64,000 bases of DNA from positions 1,757,499-1,821,498 of the forward strand of contig CP021227.1 in the NCBI GenBank assembly GCA_003999685.1, written 5' to 3'. The DNA comes from Taiwanofungus camphoratus. Taxonomy: Eukaryota > Basidiomycota > Agaricomycetes > Polyporales > Taiwanofungaceae. The notes below the pieces were generated by a model that saw only the letters and a list, made by a program, of their open reading frames with translations, ran no database searches and was not told the DNA's origin. Made by a program: the position numbers and the translations under genes. This document shows, piece by piece, positions 1 to 13,409 of the stretch. The first letter of the stretch is position 1, and each line of letters begins with the position of its first letter.

Positions 1-565
1 AACAAATAATACAGGATATTCCATCCAAGGGAGATAAAAGAATGTACTCACCAGCAGGATTCCATGCACTTAGGATGATTCTGCGGTCAGTCGGGTCTTC
101 TTTGATTTTGCGTATGCATTCTTGCAACTGGTCTACACCCTTCCCTGTGTAATCGGTATCGCAATCTTCATAGGTTGCACCAAAATGCCTCCATTGAAAC
201 CCATATACGGGTCCAAGGTCGCCCTCTCTGCGATGGCCTAGGCCTCTCTTATCCAGGAACTCCTTCGAGCCGTTCCCGTCCCAGATTTTCACCCCCCTGT
301 TTGATAAGAGTTTTGAGTCGGTGGACCCACGCACGAACCAGAGAAGTTCTTCAACAATCCCGCGAAGAAATGTGCGTTTTGTTGTAAGTAAAGGGAGAGT
401 CGCATCGGCGAGGGAGAATCGAAGAGAGGGCGGTGCGAAGATGGAAAGGGTACCAGTCCCTGTGCGATCTGGACGAGGTGCGCCAGTGTCAAGGACTCTG
501 CGAATGAGGCCGAGATATTGATACTCATCGTGGCAATGCTCGCCCCGCTCGACGGCGACAGTCAT
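1..565 (-). CDS. CDC21: Thymidylate synthase, 5' part (runs off the left edge)
   Basis: Thymidylate synthase methylates dUMP to dTMP using methylene-tetrahydrofolate. The minus strand opens with ATG at 565 and reads [21 protein letters not shown], then the family blocks: RTGTGT (folate/dUMP loop region), [33 protein letters not shown] and [15 protein letters not shown]. Exon 1 spans 52-565 and ends at a GTGAGT donor (intron begins at 51). The active-site PCH block and the C-terminal half lie beyond the window. The gene is divergent from separase across a 223-bp promoter rich in MCB boxes, the classic G1/S control element of this gene in yeasts. The identity is secure; only the missing 3' exons are unknown. 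Confidence 0.95.
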   Translation of the reverse strand, partial: MTVAVERGEHCHDEYQYLGLIRRVLDTGAPRPDRTGTGTLSIFAPPSLRFSLADATLPLLTTKRTFLRGIVEELLWFVRGSTDSKLLSNRGVKIWDGNGSKEFLDKRGLGHRREGDLGPVYGFQWRHFGATYEDCDTDYTGKGVDQLQECIRKIKEDPTDRRIILSAWNPAGEYILLSPLDGISCIIC

Positions 566-788
566 AGCTGAGGCAATCCTAATTTCTATGGTGTAAAGAC
601 GCGTTGAGTCTGGGAACGCGTTGATGAAGGGTACGCGTGGTACCTCGGTCACGAGACCAGTACGCGAACGCGTCTTTTGGCGGCCACAAACTGATCAACT
701 AGACTCGAATAGCTACTCCGACCACCCACTCATACCGACTATTCTCTAACGACATTCAACCGACAGCACTTTTGGCTTCCAATACATT
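566..788. promoter_or_regulatory. Divergent promoter with four MCB (ACGCGT) boxes
   Basis: This 223-bp gap separates the start codons of thymidylate synthase and separase. Perfect ACGCGT hexamers lie at 599-604, 616-621, 633-638 and 668-673, with a near match (ACGCGA) at 662-667. ACGCGT is the Mlu I cell-cycle box bound by MBF (Mbp1/Swi6 type), which drives G1/S transcription in fungi. Four copies in 75 bp cannot be chance at this base composition. The inference is joint cell-cycle control of both genes. Confidence 0.8.
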
Positions 789-3700
789 ATGTCTTCTGCT
801 CCCATCAAGACCCGCTCGGATACTCGGTCGACTACTCGGTCGTCGCGACCTCTCACGTCGAGGTCCAAAGTGCAGACCACTTCTTCGGAAGATCTCGCTA
901 CGACACTAGAGACGAAATTGACCATCTCAGATGCTAAAGGGAAGTCAAAGGCCAAAACGACACAACCAACGGTGGAAGAACGTCGCATTAACGCCATGCG
1001 CGACATCAACGCTACGTCTAGGAGTCTCTCCGCTGTGCTCGACTCGGCAAGCCAAAGAACCTCCAGCGTAAAATACGACGATACAAGTATATTTGAAAGT
1101 GTCTCCACTGCAAAAAGTGCTCTGCAGATGTTGAGGAAACTTAGTCCCGGAGAGATGGACATTGAGCGCGCAGCGTCGAGTATTGTGGGGAAATTGGTTT
1201 CTCTTGAGATGGTAGGTACCCATCCTTGCTTTCAACGGTATTTGGCTAGATATGCTTGCTTTAGGACGATGCGGCTCTACAAATAATATCAGACATGCAT
1301 CCAGCACTAATAGCGATATACAATGTCGATCACTGCCCACTTCGACAGCCTCACACGTTCCGATTTCTGTGTCTCCCGGTATTCGCCGGAGTATTGTCTG
1401 ATGCTGTTCTTGCACTTATTGCGACATATCTACTCCATGTTATCATCATCCATTCTCGCATCAGTACTGACTCCGTTGATTTCGTGTCTGCCCTATATGA
1501 CACCCCGACGCTCCTCACTTGGGTCCCTCGCCTAGGCAGTCTTCCACCAAAACAACATGACTCGATCCTGACTCGTGCGTACACTGCTGTGGCGAGGTGT
1601 GCGTCATCTCCTGGCGTCTCAGCGGTCGTTGCGTTCCGTCTGCGCACGTATGGTCTTCTGTGTCTCGCGCAAACTCGCCCCTCGGTCATCGTACCGAACA
1701 CATTCTGGGACCAGGCGGTCAAGTTTGCTGCTGCGTTTGCCGGTGAGATTGAAGCGGAACAAAAGAAGGCTGCTGTCGTTGAGCAGTTGCTGAAGACCTA
1801 CGATGAACTCGTCGCATGCGCTCAGAGACGGAAGGACAAGGATGATTTCATGAGTGGGCCCGGTTTCATTGAATTTTGTGAGCATTGGATAGGATTTGCG
1901 AGACAGGTACATTATTGCACTCCTACATTGCGTAGTATTGTCTCATTTAGACTGCAGGGAAACAACCTCCAGTCTCTCAGCAGCATCACTAGGTTGATGC
2001 GAAGCATTGGAGAAGATACGACAAATAGGCATGGGGAGCAGGAATGCGTACGTGAGCATACGGCACTAAAGGCGGCGACGATATGTGCAACACTCGCACA
2101 AACTGTAGCCGTCTTTGATCAATGGGCAGGTTGGTTTTTTCTGCACTACCAGCATTGTTTCGGTCTCACATTTGGACCAGACCATACAGATAACCGGGCG
2201 TTGCGTATTCATGATGCTGCTATGTCAATCAAGAACTGCCAGCAATTCTTGATCGAAGTCAACGAAGGAGATGACAGACGTACTGCTGATAAAGTGAGGC
2301 GAGCGCTTGAGAGGCTGAGGCGCAGTGCAGTCAAGGTCTTGGAGTTGTCGTCATCAGATGGCGCTTCGTCAAAGTCTGGGCAGGTACGGCAGAGTGCGGA
2401 GGTCATACTCAAAGAGATTGTTGACGTCCTTGCCACCACCGTTAAAGAGGTAACATGGTATATGTTGACTGAGGTGAACCAAGACTGACAGTTGCCGCAG
2501 AGAACTACAGTAGCCCAGGGTACTCTTACCCCAGCTCTGGACTCGCTCTTTGTTCTCGCTCGCAACTCGCTTGTTGTCTCCAATCCAGACACGTATTCAT
2601 GCGCATATGAACTCCTGTCGCATGCTTCGTCACTCGTTGTTGGGCTTAGTCCAACCGATGCGGATGCAGTCGCCTCTTATGCAAACTACGTCCGCTGTGT
2701 CTCAGGAGCATTTCATAATCTTGCTGGCATCTTGTATCAGGCAGGACGATTTTCGCATGCTGTGCCCTTCCTGAAGGAGGGGTGCGTACTTGGTAATCGG
2801 GCGCTGGAGATATACAGAAACGGCGGCAAAAGAAAAACAGACGAGGAAAAGAAGGACGCGTGGAAACAGCTTGAGGAGCAATTGTATCGTCGATGGGAGA
2901 TCCTGGCGGTTTGTCAGTATAAGACTGGAGATCGCAAGGTTGGTGGTCAAGTGCTCGTGTTCCATTTCATCAGCCTGATACCAGTGACTTCTGATTGCAG
3001 TTGGAGTACGAGGCATATTTAGAGTGTATGAGGGCATTCCCCTTCTACCAGGCATCTTTCATGCAGCTTACACGCACGAGCTCCTTAGCTCACGCTTTCG
3101 AGGCGTCTTCAACTCTGAGGCAGATGGGCAATATTGTGGATAGAGTGACGTATATGGGAGTATGTGACCTCTTCCGAGATTCTGCAGAGTTATCTGCAAA
3201 GACGTGGCTCGAAGGCGTCGCAATGATGAACGATAGTGCGGATTGTATGGAGAGTACGCAGACGTGGAAGTGCGTCGTCGGAGCTCTGCTCGAGAAACAG
3301 GCGGTAGGACTTGAGGGAAGTAGATGGAAGCCCGGCGTGCGCAAAGTCATGCAAACTCTATTGAGTCATGCCCTCGACATATATTCCGCTTCGGAGAGGC
3401 CCATCAGGAGAGCGCGAGTCCTATTGACATGCTTAGAGCTCGCGTATTATACACCAACTGGAGCTTCTGATTCGCTCTGTCGCATCACTGAGATCGGAGG
3501 AGAAGTCCGTGCTCTCTTATTGGTGGAGGTGTGTAGTCTTTGCTGTCTTGGGATCCTTTCGTCTTCATGTCCTTGACTAATCTTCTCTTTAGAACGTGGG
3601 ATACGATGCTGAGCTGGTACAGTTCCGTACCCAGTATCTCGCTACGCTAAACCTTTGGCTCGCATTGCATACTCATCGCCGAGGAAACACTCATGAATTT

Positions 3701-6700
3701 TCTTCCATCGTGACCGGTGTCGAGGAAGCATGCAAGATCCTCAAGTCGCTTCTACCAAGTGTTCCACGTCAGTCGCTTGTCAAAACTAAGTCACCAAGAG
3801 ATGCGACTACCGTGAAGAGATCCGCCATAAAAGGTGGAGTGGGTACTACTCGTACAATGTTGCCGAGATCAAGAGCGAAGAAGGCAGTCAATGCAGACCC
3901 TCCAGTGACCCCAAAGGCTCGAAAAGGTGAGCGCATGGACTTCAGTAATTCCGTGGATGAAAACCAACTTACTCGATGATAGTGCTCAATGATGTATCAT
4001 TAAATACTGTGACCGCACCTCTGAACTCTTCAGCGCTGCCTAGCAAGTCCTTCACATTGGATCACTTCAAGAAGCTAATGAATCTCGTCCGTGAGTATTT
4101 CTGCTTTAGCCCTTGGCTTCAAAATTTAGAACTTTAATTGATTGCTCCACTTGGAAGAGATGGCCTCTGAACTACTCGGATTGATGGGCTACGTTCTCGC
4201 GAAGATTCATCTTCTCAGCGTGGCCTGGAAATTGAGTGAACATCAAGAGGGTCCTGCATCTGAAGGTAAGGCTACGGTGATTCCATGCATTCCCTGTCTC
4301 AAACATTTTCAAGAATATATAATCATGTCCGTCGACCTTGCACATGAGTACGTCAAGCTCGGCAGGGCCGAAAAGGCCGCTTCAATCTACAGTCAAGCTC
4401 TCACAGCAATTCGTAATGTTGGAACCACTACGGAAATTCGCACTTTATTTCTCCTGCGATACGCAGAATCTTTGGCTGCTAGCGGCAACGTTCTAAAGGG
4501 GTAAGTGAAAACAACGTCCATGATCATCCAGCTTAGACGTCAAGTTGAACAATAGGTCGAGTATATATTGCGAAGCCTTGGCATTGTCAGATGCTCTCTC
4601 TTCCGACACGAAAGGGTTATCAACCTCGCAACGGGTGAAACTACGGGTAGCGGTTCTGCAACGGGCAGCCATTGCTGCAACCACGTTTTCAGCTATACAA
4701 TACTGTAAAGTCTGTCGTGAATTTCTCGTTGGCATCTTTCGCGTCTCAATACTTTTGATAGGACGATCCTGCGATGTCATTCAATGGTTTGTTGCAGGCA
4801 CTACGGCTGTGGAACCGCGCTATTGAAACTCTTGCCCGCCTGAGCTCCTCTTCGTCCAAAAGTAGTGGGGAAGAAATTAACCCATTCGAAGTGACTCATA
4901 GCGAAGATGCACAATCCAATCCTGGTAACAGATGTACACTTAGCGAGCAAGTTGCACCATCAAGAGCATTGTCACTGAAATCCTCCATGGACGGTATGGA
5001 GTGGCGAATAGCCGCAGGGGCACTTGAAACTCTTCTCGCACTATCTCAGGCTTACTTTGCTAGGGGTTCACCGCGTGAGGCAGAATATTTTGCGCAGCAA
5101 GCACATGATTTGGCTAAATGCCTACATGCACCTGCCATGATCAGCCGTGCGCTGGCGCAAGACGGGGAGATTTTGCTTCATTTAGGTCGTCTCGACGAAG
5201 GGTATGATGCCCTTGTGCAGGCGGCAAGCTTGATAGCAGATGTATTGGGGCCTGATGCAGTGAACATCCGCCGTTTGCACGGTCATTATAGTCAACTGAG
5301 GGCGAGACATGGTGATGCTCAGCGGCTTTTTGAGGAAGCTATGAATATGCTCGACGAACTATCACAGGCGTTTGCAGCATTTGACGGCGCTACAATCGGG
5401 TAGGTTAAATGTTATAGGTTGAGGTATAGATCGAGGGTACCACTAATCCCACCCTCAGCACCAGAAAATCTCTCGGAATGTCTCCTCGGGGTCCAACGGT
5501 TCGACGTGCCAACGACGCCCTAGTCCCTACCCTCCTGGCAGCGGTTTTGCGACAGCACAGTTAGTGCCCTCAAAATTTGTCGTACCACTGCTCTGATTAA
5601 TTGATTCATAGTATGGCTCTTGCGTGACACGGGAGAAGAATACAAGACTCTGCTCGAACGGTTTTCTACATTGCCGCCTACTGTAGAAACAAAGGTGATT
5701 CGTGAATACTGTTATCAGTCTAGTCAGGTATACTTATTCAGAATCAGGCTGAAGAAAGTGCGCTTATCGCTAAGCTTACCCTTGACGATGTATACTCGCG
5801 ATTCCGAGCAGACATGTTCCTCAGTTCTCTGGCAGAATCCGGTGGGTTTAATATGTTTCCCGTCATGCCATACACAGACTCATATGTGCTCAGCGATCAC
5901 AATTCCTGTGGGGATGTCTAGCTCACGGACCACTTCTATATCTTCTGCCGCACAAGATATCCTCCATACTTTGACCGCTGTGGAGAAGTCGTTGTGGGCT
6001 GATTTATCTCTGATCGCCCACCGAGGCAATGTTCCTCATGTTCGTGATACTGCTACATCCTTGGCTTTGATCAGAGCACTGCAGACGTCTCTGGGATCTG
6101 GAGGGGAAGAAGCGTCTGGCATTGCTGCTCATCTGATAGGTGATTGTTTCGTGGCAAGCTTCGTCTTACTCAACTATTCACGCATAGTTTACCAGATGTC
6201 TCATCAGCAATTACTTTACATCGCGAGATGCTTGAGGCTATCCAACATAAATTTATTGATCCAGTGTCATTCAATGATATGCGCTGGCCTTCGATGACCC
6301 CGAACGGTTCGCCATTAGCCCCTCGTACACAAACCCATAGTCGTTTCGAACCAGCTGGTGACTCAGATGAAGAAGTAGATGATGTATGTCACTCATCATC
6401 GCTCAAGGATTACTGGAATTTGGTGCAAAAGAAGTATCGATCTCGAGTTTTTGATCCTACCGCTATGTTAAATGATCAGGAGTATGACTTGCCTTCCCAC
6501 TGGACAGTTGTAAACATCAGTGTCACGGAGGACAAAAACTTGATGTTCATCACACGGCAAAGAGCTCAGCGGAAACCCTTGGTATTCTGTTTACCGTTGA
6601 AAGGGCGACGTGACAACGAAGACGAAGACTACTTGGGTTTTAATGATGCCATCAGCGAATTGAAGACCATTATACAGCTGAACGACGAAGGGACCAAGCA

Positions 6701-8107
6701 AGCAGCAAATGTCCGGAAGGATGATAAGGCTGCCAGGGCAGCTTGGTGGGCTGACCGGACCGCACTTGACAGACGGCTGAAAGAGCTGTTGGAGAACATT
6801 GAATTCTGCTGGCTAGGTGCATTTAAGGTTTGTCGGTCATGTTCACTCGAACAATCCAAATCTTCATCACAATTGCATAGACTATCCTTAGCCAACCAGT
6901 GAACCATTCTCTGGATGAACTTGCCACCCTTAGGTCGCGACTGGATAAGGTTTTCGAAGGCAGCCTCGTACTCAAAGATAAGAAGCAGACAGTCCGTGTT
7001 AAATTAGAGGATACCTTGCTAGAGTGTATTTCTTCTCTTCCCCTCAATTGCAGGGATGAAGAACTCGAAGATCTCATCTACTTTATCTTGGATCTATACC
7101 AGTTTCACGGCATCCCTGTCGCCATCGCGGAAGTAGACATCGATCAAGTTGTCGTAGACCTCAGAAGCACACTGGCGGAACACGCGGCGAAGACGAAGGG
7201 ACGGACGGCGCCGGACGATGATTGCCATATGTTCTTGGTGTTGGATAAGAACGTCCAGGGAATTCCTTGGGAGTCTCTTCCAACTCTGAGAGGCAAGAGT
7301 GTCAGCCGAATCCCAAGCATGAACTTCCTGATGGATCGGATTCAATCTTTCTACTGCAAAAGTGGCTCTGTCGAAAAAGTCTTTCTGGACAGCTCCAAGG
7401 CACAGCACGATAGAGCAAGCGTGGATCCTAGGAAAACATTTTACATATTGAATCCCAGTGGCGACCTCAAGGGAACAGAGGGACGGTTCGCGAGTTGGCT
7501 CAAGGATATGAGACCTGCCGGGTGGGATGGTCTCATTGGTCGTGTACCTACTGAACAGCAATTCATCAATGCCTTGACCAGGAATGATTTGGTCATGTGA
7601 GTTGCCGACCCTTTCATTTTGTAATACTTACACGCCTTCTCGGTTGTCATAGATACTTTGGCCACGGGGGTGCTGAACAATATGTACGTTCACACAAAGT
7701 CCGTCATCTGTCTCGATGTGCGGCGACGATGCTTTGGGGCTGCTCGTCGGGTACACTTCGAGAAATGGGGGATTTTGATCGAACCGGTACACCACACAAT
7801 TATATGTTAGCTGGCTGGTTAGTGTCTTTCTTTCGTAGTTGGCGCCCTGGAATGACGTCTCCTCCTCAGCCCAACACTTGTTGCAAACTTGTGGGACGTG
7901 ACGGACCGTGACATCGATAAATTTTCACAGGCTGTCTTTGATGGACTGTCCTTGAACCCCTCAGCTGTGAAGCAGTGGCGGCGCGACGATGATACCAGAA
8001 GCGAATGTTCAGTTGTGACAGCTGTTGCTCGGGCAAGAGAGTCTTGCAAGTTGAAGTACCTTACAGGTGCCGCGCCGGTTATTTATGGCATTCCATTCTA
8101 TCTATGA
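789..8107 (+). CDS. ESP1: Separase (cysteine protease that cleaves cohesin), multi-exon
   Basis: Separase is a caspase-like (clan CD, C50) protease that cleaves kleisin Scc1/Rad21 at anaphase. Translation starts at ATG 789 (MSSAPIKTRSD) and ends with the family's typical terminus, APVIYGIPFYL, at 8107. The catalytic domain is clear: YFGHGGAEQY with the catalytic His at 7663-7665, then LWGCSSG with the catalytic Cys at 7741-7743. They are exactly 26 residues apart, the spacing known in yeast and human separases. After these come GDFDRTGTPHNYMLAG and CPTLVANLWDVTDRDID, split by a short intron. Upstream is a long alpha-helical, TPR-like region with little sequence conservation. About twenty introns of 45-65 bp interrupt the gene (for example 1212-1292 and 1907-1957). 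I estimate about 2,000 residues; not every splice site was resolved. Confidence 0.95.
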
Positions 8108-8431
8108 AGATGTCTACACTTGCTGACGTGCTTGCATCCGCATTATCGTTATTCCTAGTATACCATGTTTATCCATTGCATGTCATGTGGCAATTTCACT
8201 ACCTAAGGAGTCAAACAACTGAGTATAGAAATTTTGAGTCCTCGACCTACCTAAACGATGACTCCTCACGATGAACATGTAGTCCACACGTAAGTTGACT
8301 TGGAGCATTTAAGGACAAGAACAGAGCAATGTCATATAACAAAACAATGATTGATATAACTTTAATAGTTTACAGACTTAAGAAGGTGAGGAGATCTGAT
8401 AGAATAGATAGTTAAAGATACATAAAATCAG
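8108..8431. other. Convergent 3' intergenic region
   Basis: About 320 bp of AT-rich sequence lies between the stop codons of separase and YCG1, which face each other. I see no coding potential or repeat; it should hold both 3' UTRs and poly(A) signals. Confidence 0.6.
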
Positions 8432-11400
8432 TCAGCCAATAATTTGATCTACTTCCTCTTCCTCCTCGTCTTCGTCTTCTGGGGCATCAATGTCCCCATC
8501 TAATCCTTCAGCATGGCTAGTGGATCGAAAATTAGTAAAGGATACCATCCGAGAGAGTGGAATAGTCAAATTTACCTTTCTTTTGTTCTCGAGGATGAGG
8601 GAGCAAGTGTACCTTCTTCACCGTCATCATCGTCTTCACTGTCTCTCCTAGGAGTAACCGCCGCAGAGATGGCTCGTCTCGATCTCTCCGCTCTAAAGTG
8701 AGGAATGATTCATTCAGCATTTTCAACGGGAGAAAAATACGGTACACATACGCAGAACGCCTGGGCATCACCCGCGTTGGTGCAACGGATGTGGGAGGTG
8801 TCGATCCAGTCTCTGTACGAGTGTCGTCATCGGATTCATCATCTGACTGAGATAGACGTCTTCTCCTGTAGGTACGTCTGAATGAACGATTCGAGTAACC
8901 TCTACAAGAGATGCACTCACTTGGCTTTGCCCTTGTGACGTCGGGGTGACGGAGGAACACTATCGATTTCTTCGGACACACCACTAGCGGTTGAAACTGT
9001 GACAACACTCTCAGATCTCCTGATGTAGAACGTGAGACGAGGAAGGTCTCGAGCTTTCTCGAAACGAAGTGAAACATACCGCTTCCTGGTTTTCTTTGGT
9101 TTTTCGTCTTCTTCGCTGTCCGACTCAATTTCGTCCAAAAATTCGAAAAGACCCTTTAAGTTCTCCAGCTGTCGATATTCTTCCTCGCTGAAGCCTTCCA
9201 GTTGCCTTTCGAACTTTTTCGAGATAGCGCTGTCGAACTTGACAAATGCATTCTGAGACGCGGTATCTCGAAGAGGTCGCCGCTAGTCAATAATTAATGA
9301 GACGACAGGAATCCTAATGTGCAATTGAGAGTAACACCAACTGAGCGCAGATTATGAGTGAGAAGCTTCAGAGTGCGTAATTTATCATCGTCGAGAATGT
9401 CGGGAATGTGGAGTTTGCCAAGCAGTTGACACAATGCTTTCTTGTCATCCTCTGACGGCCGGAAATGCAATGCATAAGTCATGACGTGGGCACTATCCAT
9501 ACGACCGAGAGCAAATACTCACTCTCCATTTCCTTGCTGAACAAGGCTTTGACAATATCACTCGCTAAATCTATGTGGATGGTATCATCAGCAGGGTTGT
9601 CTCGCAACCCCTTAGTGACGGTACTACAAAAGTCGATTTGAGGGGAGATTACTGGCAGGTCAAGATATCGAAGACGTACGCTGCCTTCTGCGGATCTGTC
9701 CAATCAACAAACATGAGTCCTACTTGTGCAGGCGTGACTATCTCTTCGTCCCCATCCCACTCCATGTATGTTGATATCAGGTGCTCGTACAGAGGAATAA
9801 ATACCTATGTGAATATGATCGGATATCAAATAGCTATTAACCTCTGTTAGGTGACAGTAAGATAGAGACAAGATCACCTTCTGCATCCGCCGTTGGTTGG
9901 CGGCTGATGAATAACAATACACAGGGAAGAAGTATGAAAGGCATTGTCTGAGTTCCTGGTTCGTCGCAGTTTCTGGCGAGATGAAGACGAGCACCAAGCT
10001 CTTCAAGACCTATGCACAATGGAAGTCAGCGAGCCTCCTGCAAAGCTCGGGATGATAGTACTTGCCCGATCATCGGTGATCATACCGGAGAGCATCAGCT
10101 TCGAGATCCCAATGCAGAGGAGTGCCTGCACTTGGTCTGAGTCCTCCTTTTCTAGCAGATGGAGGAAGTATTCGACAATACGGTCGCCCTGCTCTCGCGT
10201 CAGTACTACTACAACGGATAAGAAGGTATAAGTTCACGTTCGCACTCCCGGGCCCGAGGAAGTCACCCTCGTGCACCATGAGGATGTCGAACACTATCTG
10301 CAGCACGCTGATCTTAATAACTTCCGGTGCGGACTGGATCTGACTCAAGAATAGCTGAAACGAGTTCAATGCCATGCGCTGTACGGTGGGGGTATCAATA
10401 AAAAGAGACTCTGTGAATGGAGGCAAGCATACCCGTGCGATTAGACAACAAAGTCCGAGACTGACGAGGCCCCGCTGCCTCAGTAACAGCTCCTTGCGCT
10501 TTACAGCGGGAATAATCAGCTCGCCCAAGATTCCCTCTAGCGTCGAGTTCTCCTCGAAAGTCTGGAAGACAGTCAGCTAGTCTTGGCATGTTCATCGAAG
10601 CAGACTTACCCCGTTTACTCGCTCGAGCATCCCGATACAGAGGGAGAGGCAGCGTAGGTCTATCGCGTCAGCATGCGTCTTCTCCTCCGGCGTCATCTCA
10701 GAATTAGGTTTGGGCAGAGCACGGACTGTGCGCGCTGTCGTGGGAGTCTGTCCAAACTCACTCTCGCCATCGTTGGCTTCCCGCTAGCGCATGGGCGGAT
10801 CAGGTTTGACAGGTATTCACCTAGACAGTGTAGGGCTCACCGAATCTTCCTCTGGGTCACTCGGATCTCGCAACTCATGAACGACCTCGACAACGACACG
10901 AATTAGGTCACGTTCGTCCGGTGAGAGGATCCTGAGTACGTCCAGACAACGCGCAACTAGACTCTCTGGCAACACATCCTGCGAGATCATATCGCCTATA
11001 GCATTTCCTCAGCCCAGTCCATCGCCAAGGCACAATGAAAAACACTCACGGACTAGCTGGAACATCCGCCTCCTCCCAATCTCGTCTGCATAATCCAGAC
11101 CGACTGCGAGCCGCAGCATCTCACCGATAATAGACTCGCCATCCATCCGCTCCTCCTCTCGCCTCGCACGCTCTTCCTCCTCGTCTTCCGCGGCCTTCTC
11201 GTCTCTCATTCCAGCACGGAGTAGCTGGGCCTCCTCCTCAGCATGTACGAGCGCGATGAGCGCGTTGTACGCTGCCTGGATGCGGAAGGCCATTGCGGTG
11301 ACAACGGGAAGCGCGGACTCGAGCCGGGCATTGTCCTGTATCGCGGCGCAGTGCTCAGTGAAGACGCGGGCGAGGAAAGCTTTCTCTGGGGTGAGAGCAG

Positions 11401-12861
11401 CCCAGAACCCATCTGCGACTGCAAATATCAGTAACTACCAAGTTGGTCAGCAAGAGGGCTTACCGTCAAACTCTAAATTGTCTAATATATCCGGGCGCGT
11501 CCTGAATACGCTCAGCAGCGCATCCTCCGCAATCTTGCCCTCTGCAGCGGCGAGGTCGAATAGTTCCAGGAACGCCATTACGTCCCCTCTCGCCCCATCT
11601 TCCTTCTTGGACCCTCCATCCTCGCCATCGTCTTCTTTCTTCTCGTCCTCGGCTTCCCCTTTGGCGCTGCCAATCCTCACAACGTCCACCCACGCCCCTA
11701 CAAGTCTTTCCGCGGCGGACCGCACGCCCTCCTCCCTGTCACCCAGGCCATTTCGAACGATCAGCTCGCGCTGCGCGATCGTCAGGGCACGGGGATGCGT
11801 CGGGCCGATTTCGGCTCCGTTGTGTGCGCCTGCAGCGGGATCGGGGAGGACGTGCGGCTCGAAGACGGCAGTGTAGACGAGGCGCCGGATACCGGGGTCG
11901 ACGTCACGCGTGCGAGCGAGGAGAGCGGGGAGGGTCTGCGGCGCGACAGGGGTGTTGAGTAGGGTCGCACGGCGGACGTCGCTTTAGGAGAGTCAGAAAT
12001 GAATGAGCCGTCAGCAGAAATATGACGAGGGGGAGGGTACGGACGGTGAGGTGTCATATGCAAGGGTTTCAAGAAGGACGTCGAGAATGCTCTGCTCGTC
12101 AGGCTCGAGGTCCGCAGGGTCCTCAGAGCCGGCGAGCTTGGTGAGAGCGGTGGCGGCTTGAGCGCGAATGGGAGGCTCTTTGTCGCGGACGCGCTCAAGG
12201 AGTGCAGAGCGGAGTGTGGTATACAGATCCTCGCTTATCGTTAGAATAGGGAAAGGGTGAGGTCAGTTGGCACCATCCCAGCCTCGAGATATGATAGGAA
12301 ATAAGAGGATACGCACTCGATCTCGCCAAGGTGAGAAATCATGTCTGCAATGCATTGAACAACCCGGAAGCGGACAGCCTTGTCCTTAGCGACGCAGCCC
12401 GCTAGGAGGAACTTGAGCACACGCGCGATGAACCGCGAGGCAGTCGTGTCCTCGTCCTCATCCAGGTCCTGCTTCTGCCGCTCCTCCGCGGCTAGCACCG
12501 CATCAGTTCACGCCTCCCACGGCAAAGACTCAGGTTAGCACGCACCTTTCTCGTTGATGAATCGCGCATACGTCCCGACAAACTTGACGATCCTATCCGC
12601 GACAGTCACGCCCTTCTTCACGGGGAGCACCCGAGCAAGCATGCCAACAAAGATGTCCTCAAATGTGCGTTCTCCAACGAGCCGCACGCTCCGCCCTCCT
12701 TGCGTGGGCTCAGTGTGCGATGCAGCATCAGAGTGCAGTTTGTAGAGCGCGACACAGTTCTTCTGGTGATTCGCGGACGTCGTCTGCACCTGGTCAAATA
12801 TCTTTGGAATAGCCGTGCCAAGTGCCTCGAGAGGAGTGATAGGACGCGTCCGGGCAGGCAT
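8432..12861 (-). CDS. YCG1: Condensin complex subunit 3 / CAP-G (HEAT-repeat)
   Basis: CAP-G/Ycg1 is the HEAT-repeat subunit of condensin that helps clamp DNA during mitotic chromosome compaction. Translation starts at 12861 (MPARTRPITPLEALGTAIPKIF) and ends at 8432-8434 after a very acidic tail (EDEDEEEEEVDQIIG). The diagnostic block is SRFIARVLKFLLAGCVAKDKAVRFRVVQCIADM, followed by HEAT-type helices: VRRATLLNTPV, DVDPGIRRLVYTAVFEPHV, QRELIVRNGLGDREEGVRSAAERLVGAWV and VVEVVHELRDPSDPEED. A charged linker rich in Glu/Lys/Asp sits around 11580-11660. It has many short introns; about 1,100-1,200 residues are expected. It is tail-to-tail with separase, and two MCB boxes lie upstream of its start. 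Confidence 0.88.
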
Positions 12862-13409
12862 TTTCTAGAGACGAGAGTGTGTAAGTAAGAGATTAAAGTC
12901 GAACGCCCGACGCGTCGTGGCTACCAGTTGAACGCGACGCGTAGATCACGTGTTCCGTCTGACTACTCGTGCGAGAGCTCGACTCATCGGAATCATAAAC
13001 CTGCCAAGTTTACTGAGAAGGACTAGTACTCAGTCTAGTCGGTTTACAATTATTCTGGAGCAGCGAATCTATGCCAGCACCTATACTTTATTGTCCATAT
13101 GACAACCAACTCGAGACGGGCGAGCACGTGAATTGATCTTCGGATACCAGTGAAAGTCAGCTACAAAGTTGGTACCCTGCAGTTATCTGGTCGGTATGAA
13201 GTTGCTAGTTTAGAGCTCGCGATGATGCGATGTAGCGCTATAGGAATATTGTAAAATATCTTCAACTATAATCGAACAATAATGACATGCCAGGGTATCA
13301 GTGGAGTCAAATGTGCTGACAAGCGTGCTCTAGTATTTATTATAAGAGAATCCAGTAGAACGGCTCGAAGAGGAGGATACTGACACAGCATAAGGTGTAG
13401 GATGATGGG
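12862..13409. promoter_or_regulatory. YCG1 promoter with two MCB boxes, then downstream intergenic region
   Basis: ACGCGT occurs at 12910-12915 and 12937-12942, 50-80 bp upstream of the YCG1 start codon, with CACGTG just beyond. This repeats the MCB arrangement of the thymidylate synthase/separase promoter. The rest of the interval (about 13000-13409) is AT-rich 3' flank of the next gene, with nothing else recognised. Confidence 0.6.

Noticed and set aside
11256-11876. Long plus-strand frame inside the YCG1 region
   Set aside because: It is antisense to conserved CAP-G coding sequence, Ser/Pro-rich only because of complementary codon bias, and has no motif.
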